In this document: in pieces, positions 1-5,453 of the stretch
Layout of the letters: each line of letters starts with the position of its first letter
Position numbering within the stretch: the stretch's first letter is position 1
Assembly: GCA_021816165.1 (NCBI GenBank)
Contig: JAKAYZ010000185.1
Coordinates: 1 to 5,794, forward strand
Direction: 5' to 3'
Origin: Planctomycetota bacterium
GTDB taxonomy: Bacteria > Planctomycetota > Phycisphaerae > WQYP01
DNA: 5,794 nt
Made by a program: the position numbers and the translations under genes
Notes under the pieces: model-generated
The model's input: the letters and a program-made list of their open reading frames with translations, nothing else
The model's database searches: none
Told to the model about the DNA's origin: nothing

Positions 1-555
1 CGGGTGCTGGAGTGTCTGGGACACAATGGTTTTGATCATCGCCATCCGGCGGTCGTCAAAGCCGTGCGATTTCTACGCGAAACGCAGGAAGCCGAAGGCT
101 GCTGGTTCGGTCGATGGGGCGTGAATTACATTTATGGCACGTGGCAGGTGCTGACGGGCCTGCGGCTGGTGGGGGAACGCATGGACCAGCGCTTTATCCG
201 CCACGCCGTCGACTGGCTTAGATCCTGCCAAAAAGCCGACGGCAGTTGGGGGGAATCCTGCCAGAGCTATGATAATCCTAAGCTCAAAGGTCAAGGCCCC
301 AGCACGGCTTCCCAGACGGCTTGGGGGGCCATGGGACTTATGGCCGTGGATGGTCCGCACGATCCATCCGTTAAGAATGCGATCCATTGGCTGATGGATC
401 ACCAGGCTCCGACCGGCGACTGGGAAGAACCTTGGTTTACGGGAACCGGCTTTCCGCGGGTGTTTTATCTTAAATATCATCTGTATCGGCTTTACTTTCC
501 ACTTATGGCTATAGCGCGTTTCCGCCGGCTCGGCGGAAACGCGCACCGACGGTGA
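1..555 (+). CDS. shc: Squalene-hopene cyclase, C-terminal part (5' end outside window)
   Basis: Membrane-associated triterpene cyclase that turns squalene into hopene, the first committed step of hopanoid lipid synthesis. The frame is open from base 1, so the visible 184 residues are the C-terminal quarter to third of a protein usually 630-700 residues long. Three QW repeats are visible: Q29-W35, Q77-W83 and Q135-W141, counting from the first visible codon. The segment GRWGVNYIYGTW (37-48), the GPSTASQTAW block (99-108) and the C-terminal EPWFTGTGFPRVFYLKYH (143-160) are hallmarks of the bacterial enzyme, and the last supplies aromatic residues to the active-site cavity. The catalytic DxDD motif would lie upstream and cannot be checked. 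The last codons lie in a perfect inverted repeat (514-544). Oxidosqualene cyclase is a less likely alternative, because the C-terminal motifs are of the bacterial hopene type. Confidence 0.95.
   Translation, partial: RVLECLGHNGFDHRHPAVVKAVRFLRETQEAEGCWFGRWGVNYIYGTWQVLTGLRLVGERMDQRFIRHAVDWLRSCQKADGSWGESCQSYDNPKLKGQGPSTASQTAWGAMGLMAVDGPHDPSVKNAIHWLMDHQAPTGDWEEPWFTGTGFPRVFYLKYHLYRLYFPLMAIARFRRLGGNAHRR
514..544. repeat. Perfect 14-bp inverted repeat at the 3' end of the cyclase gene
   Basis: The arms 514-527 and 531-544 are exact reverse complements separated by a 3-base loop (GCT). They would form a very stable GC-rich RNA hairpin. The element lies inside the cyclase reading frame, 9 bases before the stop codon, and encodes the last Arg/Gly-rich residues. 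There is no T-run on either side, so it is not a standard intrinsic terminator. It could be an mRNA 3'-end stabiliser, a transcription pause site or a copy of a dispersed palindromic repeat. I found no second copy in the window. Confidence 0.85.
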
Positions 556-837
556 TGCCGATACAAATGAAAGCAGGGAAATGAGATCATGGCCGGTTAA
601 CACTTCGGCGGGACCCCTTGGGAGGATGGCCAAGTGGTGACGGTGAACTCTAACTGACCAAATACCAGGGTGTCGGCACCGTGCAGGGTAACAACCACGC
701 ATTCCCCGCCACCAGGCAGATGGCCGGCACTTGACCAAAGCGCTGAAACCTCCTGTAATTGTTACCATGTTGGCAGGCTTGACATGAGGTTGCCGCCCGG
801 CCTCTTTCGGAAAACAGGACATGCCGGTGAATAGACT
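556..837. other. Intergenic spacer between cyclase and acylphosphatase genes
   Basis: No convincing gene lies in these 282 bases. A TTGACA hexamer occurs at 779-784, but no good -10 box follows at 16-18 bases, so I do not call a promoter. On the minus strand 597-761 is open for 55 codons and reads with protein-like composition, ending in TAA at 599-597, but it has no usable start codon near its beginning. It may be a gene remnant. Short plus-strand ORFs, such as the 19-codon one starting at 581, look like chance. Confidence 0.4.
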
Positions 838-1113
838 ATGGCCAGTGAGCGCTGCATTATCATGTTTTCAGGCCGCGTTCAGGGCGTGGGTTTCCGCCTG
901 ACGGCGGTACAATTTGCCCGGCAGCGCCCGTTAGGCGGAACAGTGCGCAATCTACCCGACGGCCGCGTGGAATTGGTGCTGGAAGGAGAGCCAGCAGAAG
1001 TTAGAGCCTTGGTGTCGGACATCCGGAGTCATTTTGAAGGATTCATCCATGGCGTGACCCATAACACTGAAAACCCTGTCGGTTTGGCACCGCCGGTTCG
1101 TATTATTGGCTGA
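838..1113 (+). CDS. acyP: Acylphosphatase
   Basis: Small cytosolic enzyme that hydrolyses acyl phosphates such as acetyl phosphate or 1,3-bisphosphoglycerate. The 91-residue length is typical of this ferredoxin-like alpha/beta fold. The first family signature GRVQGVGFR (12-20) carries the phosphate-binding loop and catalytic Arg20. The second region, GGTVRNLPDGRVELVLEG (33-50), contains the expected catalytic Asn38. The start is well bounded: an in-frame TAG sits at 832-834, and GGTGA at 826-830 is a possible ribosome binding site 7 bases before the ATG. The next in-frame ATG (862) would cut into the first strand. The ABC permease gene follows 39 bases downstream in the same frame, so the two may be cotranscribed, but no functional link is obvious. 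The C-terminus (APPVRIIG) lacks the usual aromatic-rich F-x-I-x-Y ending, a modest deviation. Confidence 0.93.
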   Translation: MASERCIIMFSGRVQGVGFRLTAVQFARQRPLGGTVRNLPDGRVELVLEGEPAEVRALVSDIRSHFEGFIHGVTHNTENPVGLAPPVRIIG

Positions 1114-1152
1114 AATGTTTGGGCCAAGAAGACCCTGCCTGGAACAAAACCC

Positions 1153-2307
1153 ATGCTGAAAAAATCAACCATCATCTATTTCGTAGTCCTGCTGGCGTTG
1201 GCCCTGATTTCGCTGGGATGTTGGACTTACTGGAATCATCTTATCGATGCCGCATACCACACCGCCGGCGTTTCCGAAACCGCGTCCAAACACAACCACG
1301 GCGTTGCCGGTGCCTATGCGGATGTCATCGCCACCGCGGCGGACAACTGGCGGCTCTGGTTCACCATCTCTATTTCCCTGGCTGGGGCATGGCTGATTCC
1401 CGGAATTGTAGAGTTTTTAATCCTGCCGCTGCTGGGTCTTTCCCGCCTGGGGGCTATTGCACGCGTGACGTACTACGAAGCACTGCTGCAACCATTTTCC
1501 GTGATTGTATTTTTATTGTGTCTGGCGGCCATCGTCATCACGGCGTTCGTGCCATTCAATACCTTCGGCGATGATACCGAAATGTTCCGCGATGTGGCTT
1601 TGTCCTTCGTGCTGATGTTTTCGCTGGTCATTATGGTGTTTGCCACGGGCAAAGTGGTGGATGAAGAAATTGAAAACAGGACTATGCTGACCCTCATGAG
1701 TAAACCGGTGGCCCGCTGGCAGGTGGTGGTGGGGAAATATCTGGGCATTCTATGCCTGATTTTTGTGGTCATGGCCATCACCACCATCTGCACCGCCGGA
1801 TGCGATTACCTGCGTTTTTTTTCGGACAAGCGTATCGATCTGGATGTCAGCGACATGGCGCAAAGGCAGGCTTTATTCTGGAGCAACGTCAGCAGTGTCA
1901 TCGCACTGTTGCCAGCCTTTATCATGCAGTTTATGGAGATAGCCACCTTGGCGGCCATCAGCACCGCCATTTCCACCCGCTATAGTCTGGCGCTCAATAT
2001 GACGGCCATTGTGCTGCTGTACATCGGTGCCAATCTGACGCGGTTTATTCCACTGCTTAATCTGGCCAATCCGTGGCAGGTGATCGTGCAAAGCCTTAGT
2101 TATCTGCTGCCATTTTTGAGCAATTTTGACATCAATCAGTGCCTGGTGTATCGCCCCATCAGTATGCCGGGGCACTTCATTAAAAATGCCCCCACCATCG
2201 GTCAGATATGGGAATACGTCGCTATTTCATGCACATACGGCCTGTTGTACATTGGCGCGGCCATTGCCGTTGCCATTGCCATGTTCAGAAATCGCGAATT
2301 GACGTGA
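1153..2307 (+). CDS. ABC-2-type transporter permease protein
   Basis: Integral membrane subunit of an ABC exporter; the substrate is unknown. The 384-residue protein has a cytoplasmic N-terminal MLKKS, then about eight or nine hydrophobic segments near residues 8-26, 70-95, 113-134, 147-165, 192-214, 246-268, 277-293, 308-322 and 353-378. The cytoplasmic stretch KVVDEEIENRTMLTLMSKPV (167-186), followed by a segment ending in GKYLG (194-198), matches the EIE-x-x-T-x-x-LL-x-KPVSR pattern of ABC-2 permeases related to NosY-type and Gld-type exporters. The start is secure: the same frame holds the acylphosphatase stop at 1111-1113 and there is no other start codon between. GGAA at 1141-1144 is a possible ribosome binding site. 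No ATP-binding subunit is visible in the window, so it must be encoded elsewhere. The last 23 bases overlap the convergent PTPS gene. Confidence 0.88.
   Translation: MLKKSTIIYFVVLLALALISLGCWTYWNHLIDAAYHTAGVSETASKHNHGVAGAYADVIATAADNWRLWFTISISLAGAWLIPGIVEFLILPLLGLSRLGAIARVTYYEALLQPFSVIVFLLCLAAIVITAFVPFNTFGDDTEMFRDVALSFVLMFSLVIMVFATGKVVDEEIENRTMLTLMSKPVARWQVVVGKYLGILCLIFVVMAITTICTAGCDYLRFFSDKRIDLDVSDMAQRQALFWSNVSSVIALLPAFIMQFMEIATLAAISTAISTRYSLALNMTAIVLLYIGANLTRFIPLLNLANPWQVIVQSLSYLLPFLSNFDINQCLVYRPISMPGHFIKNAPTIGQIWEYVAISCTYGLLYIGAAIAVAIAMFRNRELT
2285..2307. other. Tail-to-tail overlap of two convergent genes
   Basis: The permease gene on the plus strand stops at 2305-2307 and the PTPS gene on the minus strand stops at 2287-2285, so 23 bases code on both strands. 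Both C-termini read normally (RNRELT and TSIRDF). I see no hairpin plus T-run terminator around the junction on either strand, so transcripts from the two sides probably run into one another. Confidence 0.8.
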
Positions 2308-3103
2308 TGGGTGACGTAACTTCGCTCCAGGTCTTGGGCGTTTCCCAGACCTTCACCGCGGCCAGCCGCACTGCCCCACTTAGGCCGTCAGCCAGCTTGT
2401 CAAAAATTACCTGAGCAATGTTTTCCACAGTAGGATTGAGATTCCTGAATTCTTCGCAATCCACATTCAGATGCTTGTGATCAAAGAGGGTGATCACACG
2501 CTGGTTGACCATTCGCTGCAATTCTCCCACCGGCATAATCAAGCCAGTGCGGGAATCCGGCTCGCCGACAATCACCACTTCAAGTTCGTAATTGTGTCCA
2601 TGACCGTTGGGGTTGTTGCACTTGCCAAATACCTCACGATTGGCCTGCGCGCTGAGTTGCGGGCTATGCAGGCGATGGGCTGCGGAAAACTCAAAACGCT
2701 CCGATAAACGCACCATGGGCAACTCCGTAGACAAAGAAATGTAGGATAAAAAGGGACTTAACCCCAACCGCAGTGCATGGAGCCGGCTGGGGTGCAGCTT
2801 GGCTGCAAGCAAGCCGACCATCGGCAAAAACAAATCCGCCCCTCCCCACGGTCGTCCCGGCATCGCCGCTTCCCGCCAATAGGTGCCAATCATCGGCACC
2901 AGATGATCGCGCAGCAACTGATCAATATATTTGATGTTCATTAACATGCCTGTGGCCGGATCTGGTTGTCCTTCCACAATGGCCGCCAAAGTTAAAAATG
3001 GAGCCACTCCCTCCAGTGCCGGATGGCCCGCAAAATTATTGACTCCATCCGTCGGCACCACCGCACCCTGTAAGGCAAATCTAAGTTCTCGAGACAACCG
3101 CAT
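2285..3103 (-). CDS. Tandem-domain 6-pyruvoyl tetrahydropterin synthase / 6-carboxytetrahydropterin synthase (QueD-like)
   Basis: Pterin enzyme acting on dihydroneopterin triphosphate; family members make 6-carboxytetrahydropterin (queuosine/7-deazaguanine pathway) or 6-pyruvoyltetrahydropterin. The 272 residues are about twice a usual 120-140-residue PTPS. The C-terminal half (130-272) keeps the full active site: zinc ligands His143 (SAAHRL), His168 and His170 (NGHGHNY), catalytic Cys162 (GKCNNP), Asp208/His209 (FDHKHLN) and Glu254 (VWETP). The N-terminal half (1-75) aligns by eye with the same fold (LSRELRF; EGQPDPATGMLMNIKYID matching GEPDSRTGLIMPVGEL), but the histidine ligands and the cysteine are absent, so it is probably structural. 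Residues 76-129 form a linker. No queC, queE or folE is nearby, so QueD versus PTPS cannot be settled. No other in-frame start lies close upstream of this ATG, which sits 57 bases after the membrane protein gene. Confidence 0.85.
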   Translation of the reverse strand: MRLSRELRFALQGAVVPTDGVNNFAGHPALEGVAPFLTLAAIVEGQPDPATGMLMNIKYIDQLLRDHLVPMIGTYWREAAMPGRPWGGADLFLPMVGLLAAKLHPSRLHALRLGLSPFLSYISLSTELPMVRLSERFEFSAAHRLHSPQLSAQANREVFGKCNNPNGHGHNYELEVVIVGEPDSRTGLIMPVGELQRMVNQRVITLFDHKHLNVDCEEFRNLNPTVENIAQVIFDKLADGLSGAVRLAAVKVWETPKTWSEVTSPITSIRDF

Positions 3104-3160
3104 GGGCCACCCACAGTCTATAAACGGCCCTGGTACCGGGCGTAAAGCGACTCTTGAGGT

Positions 3161-4069
3161 TCACAGCTTCAAGCCGGAGCGAGGCGGGGCGGAAGGCGAC
3201 GGCGGGCCAACGCCGGGGCTGCCGGTCAGGCCTGAAGGGGGCCGCATGGCTCCAGTCGCAGTTGCTCCAGGGCGCATCATACTCTGCAGCGGGTGGCCGA
3301 TGGCCAATCGCGTGCCGGCACGGAAGCGCTCCGCAGTCACCAACATCACCACCATGGCCAGCGAAGGCCAACCGACATACCGCGCCACAATGAGCAGTCG
3401 TGGGACAAACGGTATTCCCCGGCCGGGAGGCAGAAGGTAAACCACGCCCATGGTATGCAGCAATTCGTGCCAACTATACAACACTCCGGGAATCGGGAAT
3501 CCGTGAAAAAAATACTGCCAGGGCAGCACCATAAAAAGCAAAATGACCGCCCAGTTAAGACTGCGTGTGAGATGGGCAACACCAGGTGCTTGGGCGACTA
3601 GAATCATAATCAGCGTAAGAAATATCAAAATGGCCTGCGATGCGGCTGCCAGCAAGCCCAGAAGTTGGGTCACCGGCACGGCCAGATAATACGTAGTCTC
3701 CCACTGGGACCGCAGATTCAATTTGCGTCCGGCCTTGGTCTGCACGGTCCAGCGGCTGATGCGAAACTGCCGAGCTGATGCCGTGTTCAAATCATCCAGC
3801 GAGTTCACACCGATGCCGCCGGCTGTGGCGTCGGCCTGTCCGGAAACCGTGGTGGCGGAAGACGGCTGCGGCCGCACGTGGTGCGTGAGAGATTGATGGA
3901 TCACCGGCCGAGATGCCACAAACGGCTGCCGGGTAAAGCGCATCAACAGAAAGCCAACCACTTGGAGCAGCACGCAGAAGAACAGCAATATCCCCAGCCA
4001 GTTGCGGGCGGAGCGCAGTGTTTGCAAGGCGATGCCATAATCACTGTATGGATGTACTGGAGCGGCCAT
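3161..4069 (-). CDS. Integral membrane protein of unknown function
   Basis: I do not recognise a family. The 302-residue protein has about four hydrophobic segments: 24-43, 132-158, 171-188 and 224-245. Between the first and second lies a soluble region (about 45-128) containing a Ser/Thr/Ala/Gly-rich stretch and a basic part (SRWTVQTKAGRKLNLRSQW, 105-123), possibly on one face of the membrane. HELLHTM at 201-207 has an HExxH-like spacing but is HELLH in a loop between predicted membrane segments. The tail 262-302 is rich in Pro, Gly and Ser and likely disordered. The start ATG (4069-4067) overlaps the TAA stop of the preceding gene as TAATG, and AAAGG in the lysine codons of that gene gives a ribosome binding site about 9 bases upstream. 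Translation of the pair is therefore probably coupled. Its place in the row of BMC vertex genes suggests, but does not prove, a link to the compartment. Confidence 0.75.
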   Translation of the reverse strand: MAAPVHPYSDYGIALQTLRSARNWLGILLFFCVLLQVVGFLLMRFTRQPFVASRPVIHQSLTHHVRPQPSSATTVSGQADATAGGIGVNSLDDLNTASARQFRISRWTVQTKAGRKLNLRSQWETTYYLAVPVTQLLGLLAAASQAILIFLTLIMILVAQAPGVAHLTRSLNWAVILLFMVLPWQYFFHGFPIPGVLYSWHELLHTMGVVYLLPPGRGIPFVPRLLIVARYVGWPSLAMVVMLVTAERFRAGTRLAIGHPLQSMMRPGATATGAMRPPSGLTGSPGVGPPSPSAPPRSGLKL

Positions 4070-4071
4070 TA
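4067..4071 (-). promoter_or_regulatory. TAATG stop-start overlap, translational coupling site
   Basis: The TAA stop of the lysine-tailed protein (4071-4069) shares its last A with the ATG of the membrane protein (4069-4067). AAAGG, part of the upstream gene's lysine/glycine codons, lies about 9 bases before the ATG. This arrangement usually gives coupled, near-stoichiometric translation by terminating ribosomes. Confidence 0.8.
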
Positions 4072-4422
4072 TCGTTTGCCTTTCTTTAGTTTCTTGTCTT
4101 TGCTCTTCTTTTTTCTGTCCGAACCACTCTCCGTGGTGGCCGCCACCAACGCCGCCAAAGCCAGCAGTCGAGCATCTAAACCGGGACTAAAGGGCCGGGT
4201 CTCAAGGGTCTTAAACGCGGAATCGAGTTTTAATTGATCTTCCAAAACGGAAAGCAGATTCTGGTCGATCTGGCCCGCCGGACTGGCAATGCACACCGCC
4301 CGAATTTGGCCACGCAAATGGGTGATAATAGAAACCAGATTGCGCAGATCCGCATGGTAAATTTCCACGCCTGCATCATTGACCACGGACACGCGCTGGT
4401 CTGTTGCGCCGATAAAAAACAT
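4069..4422 (-). CDS. Unknown 117-residue protein with lysine-rich C-terminal tail, BMC-linked
   Basis: I do not recognise a family. The N-terminal part (1-75) alternates short hydrophobic stretches (MFFIGATDQ, VSVVND, AVCIASPAG) with a helix-like segment (DLRNLVSIITHLRG, 25-38), which suggests a small alpha/beta domain. Residues 82-97 form an Ala/Leu-rich helix, followed by a tail (103-117) with nine Lys and two or three Arg among its residues. The frame stays open far upstream through the neighbouring BMC-P gene, but ATG 4422 is chosen because CAGGAG lies 6 bases before it; GTG at 4473 is an alternative start that would add 17 residues. The gene begins 58 bases after the third BMC-P and its stop overlaps the membrane protein start (TAATG). 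The basic tail could contact nucleic acid, acidic lipids or a shell face; this is inference only. Confidence 0.72.
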   Translation of the reverse strand: MFFIGATDQRVSVVNDAGVEIYHADLRNLVSIITHLRGQIRAVCIASPAGQIDQNLLSVLEDQLKLDSAFKTLETRPFSPGLDARLLALAALVAATTESGSDRKKKSKDKKLKKGKR

Positions 4423-4480
4423 GACCAACTCCTGAATCAAAACCGGGCGACTATGCGCACCGGACCTGGACACCAGGACA

Positions 4481-4747
4481 TCATGGCTGGTAATTATAGC
4501 CATCCACCAGCGCGACCACGCAGGCATCCACCGACACTGGCGGATCAAACGGATTGGCGGCCTCGCGCCCTTCTTCGTAGGCCACCAGAGAACCATCTGC
4601 CGCCCCCAGCGAATCAACAGCGATGAGCGTCCAGCGGATGGGCTGCTGGTTAAAATCCAGCGGCTGGAGTACCACCAGTCTGTACGGACCAAGCCCGGCC
4701 GCTCGCATGGAGGCCTCCACCTGACCTATTACACGTGCCATATACAT
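4481..4747 (-). CDS. Bacterial microcompartment vertex protein, EutN/CcmL family (BMC-P), third copy
   Basis: Pentameric shell subunit expected to plug the twelve vertices of a polyhedral microcompartment. The 88 residues show the family pattern: MARVIGQVEAS at the start, LVVLQPLD (24-31), the DSLGAADGSLV turn (45-55), then VSVDACVVALVD near the end (72-83). The usual GSSAR signature is replaced by EGREAANPF (59-67), a form seen in divergent paralogues. It starts at ATG 4747, with AAGGAA about 8 bases upstream; the second ATG (4741) is too far from it. A short hairpin (4768-4782) lies between this gene and the previous BMC-P. It differs strongly from the other two copies in the window, so the three are not recent duplicates and may have distinct positions or partners in the shell. 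Confidence 0.9.
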   Translation of the reverse strand: MYMARVIGQVEASMRAAGLGPYRLVVLQPLDFNQQPIRWTLIAVDSLGAADGSLVAYEEGREAANPFDPPVSVDACVVALVDGYNYQP

Positions 4748-4767
4748 TTACTGGCTTCCTTTGAAGA

Positions 4768-4782
4768 CTGCGTCAGACGCAG
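4768..4782 (-). promoter_or_regulatory. Short intergenic hairpin between second and third BMC-P genes
   Basis: CTGCGTC and GACGCAG flank a single central base, giving a practical 6-bp stem with a 3-base loop. The hairpin starts directly after the TAG stop of the second BMC-P (4785-4783) and ends just before the ribosome binding site of the third. In the direction of transcription no T-run follows, so it is not an intrinsic terminator for the operon. Read on the plus strand it is followed by CTATTTTTTT and resembles a weak terminator for antisense RNA. It might tune the expression ratio of the two shell proteins. Confidence 0.5.
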
Positions 4783-5058
4783 CTATTTTTTTGCCACATC
4801 GTCTACCAATGCCGTGATCACCAGACGAACCGGACTGAATTTATCCATCTTTAACATATCTTGGGCGGCGCGTCCGTCACTACTGACCAACACCCGTGTG
4901 CCGATACCGGCACCGAGCACATCTGCGGCAATCTGTGGCAGTCCGTTGCTGGTTCCGGCCACCGGCTCCACGGGCTGTACAATCATCAGTCGCACTCCCT
5001 TCATCGACGGGTGCTTGACTGTACTGATGAGAGAACCTTTTACCACCGCAGTGAACAT
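4783..5058 (-). CDS. Bacterial microcompartment vertex protein, EutN/CcmL family (BMC-P), second copy
   Basis: Second predicted pentameric vertex protein, 91 residues from the chosen start. Family features are MFTAVVKGSLISTVKHPSMK at the N-terminus with the HPS motif typical of one BMC-P subgroup, RLMIVQPVEP (23-32), the VLGAGIGTRVLVSSDG turn and strand (47-62), and VRLVITALVDDV near the end. A GTG at 5079 would add seven residues (MWWVVSF), but these do not fit the family and no ribosome binding site precedes it; ATG 5058 has only a weak GGTGGG about 12 bases upstream. The gene follows the first copy after 27 bases. It ends GCA AAA AAA TAG with a hairpin immediately downstream, discussed as a finding. 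Confidence 0.88.
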   Translation of the reverse strand: MFTAVVKGSLISTVKHPSMKGVRLMIVQPVEPVAGTSNGLPQIAADVLGAGIGTRVLVSSDGRAAQDMLKMDKFSPVRLVITALVDDVAKK

Positions 5059-5085
5059 AAAGCTGACTACCCACCACACGAAGGT

Positions 5086-5385
5086 CTATTTTTTATGAAA
5101 AATCGGCTGCCCATTGGCATCGATGCGGTCGATCAGGGCGATCACCACCGCATCGGTGGCGCAGTTTTTCATACCGGGAGCCAAACGGGCCGAACTGCCT
5201 TGCGTGACAAGCACAAAATCACCTTCGCCGGCACCCAAGTCATCATTGGCCACCACCACAGTTTGCCCAGGGATAAGCTGACCATCCTTGAGAATATGGG
5301 CATGCACCACAATGAGTTTTTTAGTATCAAATCCGGCGTCTTTAATGGTCGCGACGACCGTCGCAACCACTTTAGCGATCATCAT
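5086..5385 (-). CDS. Bacterial microcompartment vertex protein, EutN/CcmL family (BMC-P), first copy
   Basis: The most canonical of the three vertex proteins, 99 residues. It shows MIAKVVATVVATIKDAG (2-18), KLIVVHAHI (23-31), the VVVANDDLGAGEGDFVLVTQ core (43-62), the diagnostic QGSSAR motif (62-67), and ATDAVVIALIDRID near the end (75-88). The pentamer is expected to close shell vertices, with a central pore on the five-fold axis. The first of two adjacent ATGs (5385) is chosen because GGAG lies 8 bases before it. It is the first gene of the BMC row and begins 68 bases after the sugar transferase stop. That spacer holds no clear promoter; GATAAT occurs there without a matching -35 box. Its C-terminus FHKK is encoded by an AAA AAA TAG ending, like the second copy. 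Confidence 0.94.
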   Translation of the reverse strand: MMIAKVVATVVATIKDAGFDTKKLIVVHAHILKDGQLIPGQTVVVANDDLGAGEGDFVLVTQGSSARLAPGMKNCATDAVVIALIDRIDANGQPIFHKK

Positions 5386-5453
5386 AATTCAAACTCCAAT
5401 TCATGACGCTCCACGCTGGATTATCCACGGTTTGCAGCCGAAACGCCACCATC

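Noticed and set aside
779..807. Possible sigma-70 promoter before acylphosphatase (TTGACA at 779-784)
   Set aside because: The -35 hexamer is perfect, but the expected -10 place reads CTCTTT, so there is no credible promoter pair.
73..822. Long minus-strand ORF of 249 codons opposite the cyclase
   Set aside because: It is mostly antisense to the well-supported cyclase gene, its composition (many Arg, Pro, His and Trp) is that of a shadow frame, and it matches no family I know.
2262..2285. Short repeated GCCATTGCC units near the permease end
   Set aside because: They encode an Ala/Ile/Val run in the last membrane helix and are explained by codon reuse.
2931..3440. Plus-strand ORF of 169 codons opposite the PTPS and membrane protein genes
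   Set aside because: It is Gly/Pro/Arg-rich shadow coding opposite two better supported genes and has no domain pattern.
3758..3960. Zinc-protease-like HExxH idea for the membrane protein (HELLH)
   Set aside because: The motif, at residues 201-205 of that protein (near 3455-3469), stands alone without a third ligand or further protease signature beside a membrane segment; it is probably chance.
4423..4692. Upstream extension of the lysine-tailed protein into the third BMC-P gene
   Set aside because: The extra residues are antisense-like in composition and lie out of frame inside a clear BMC-P gene; ATG 4422 with CAGGAG before it is the better start.
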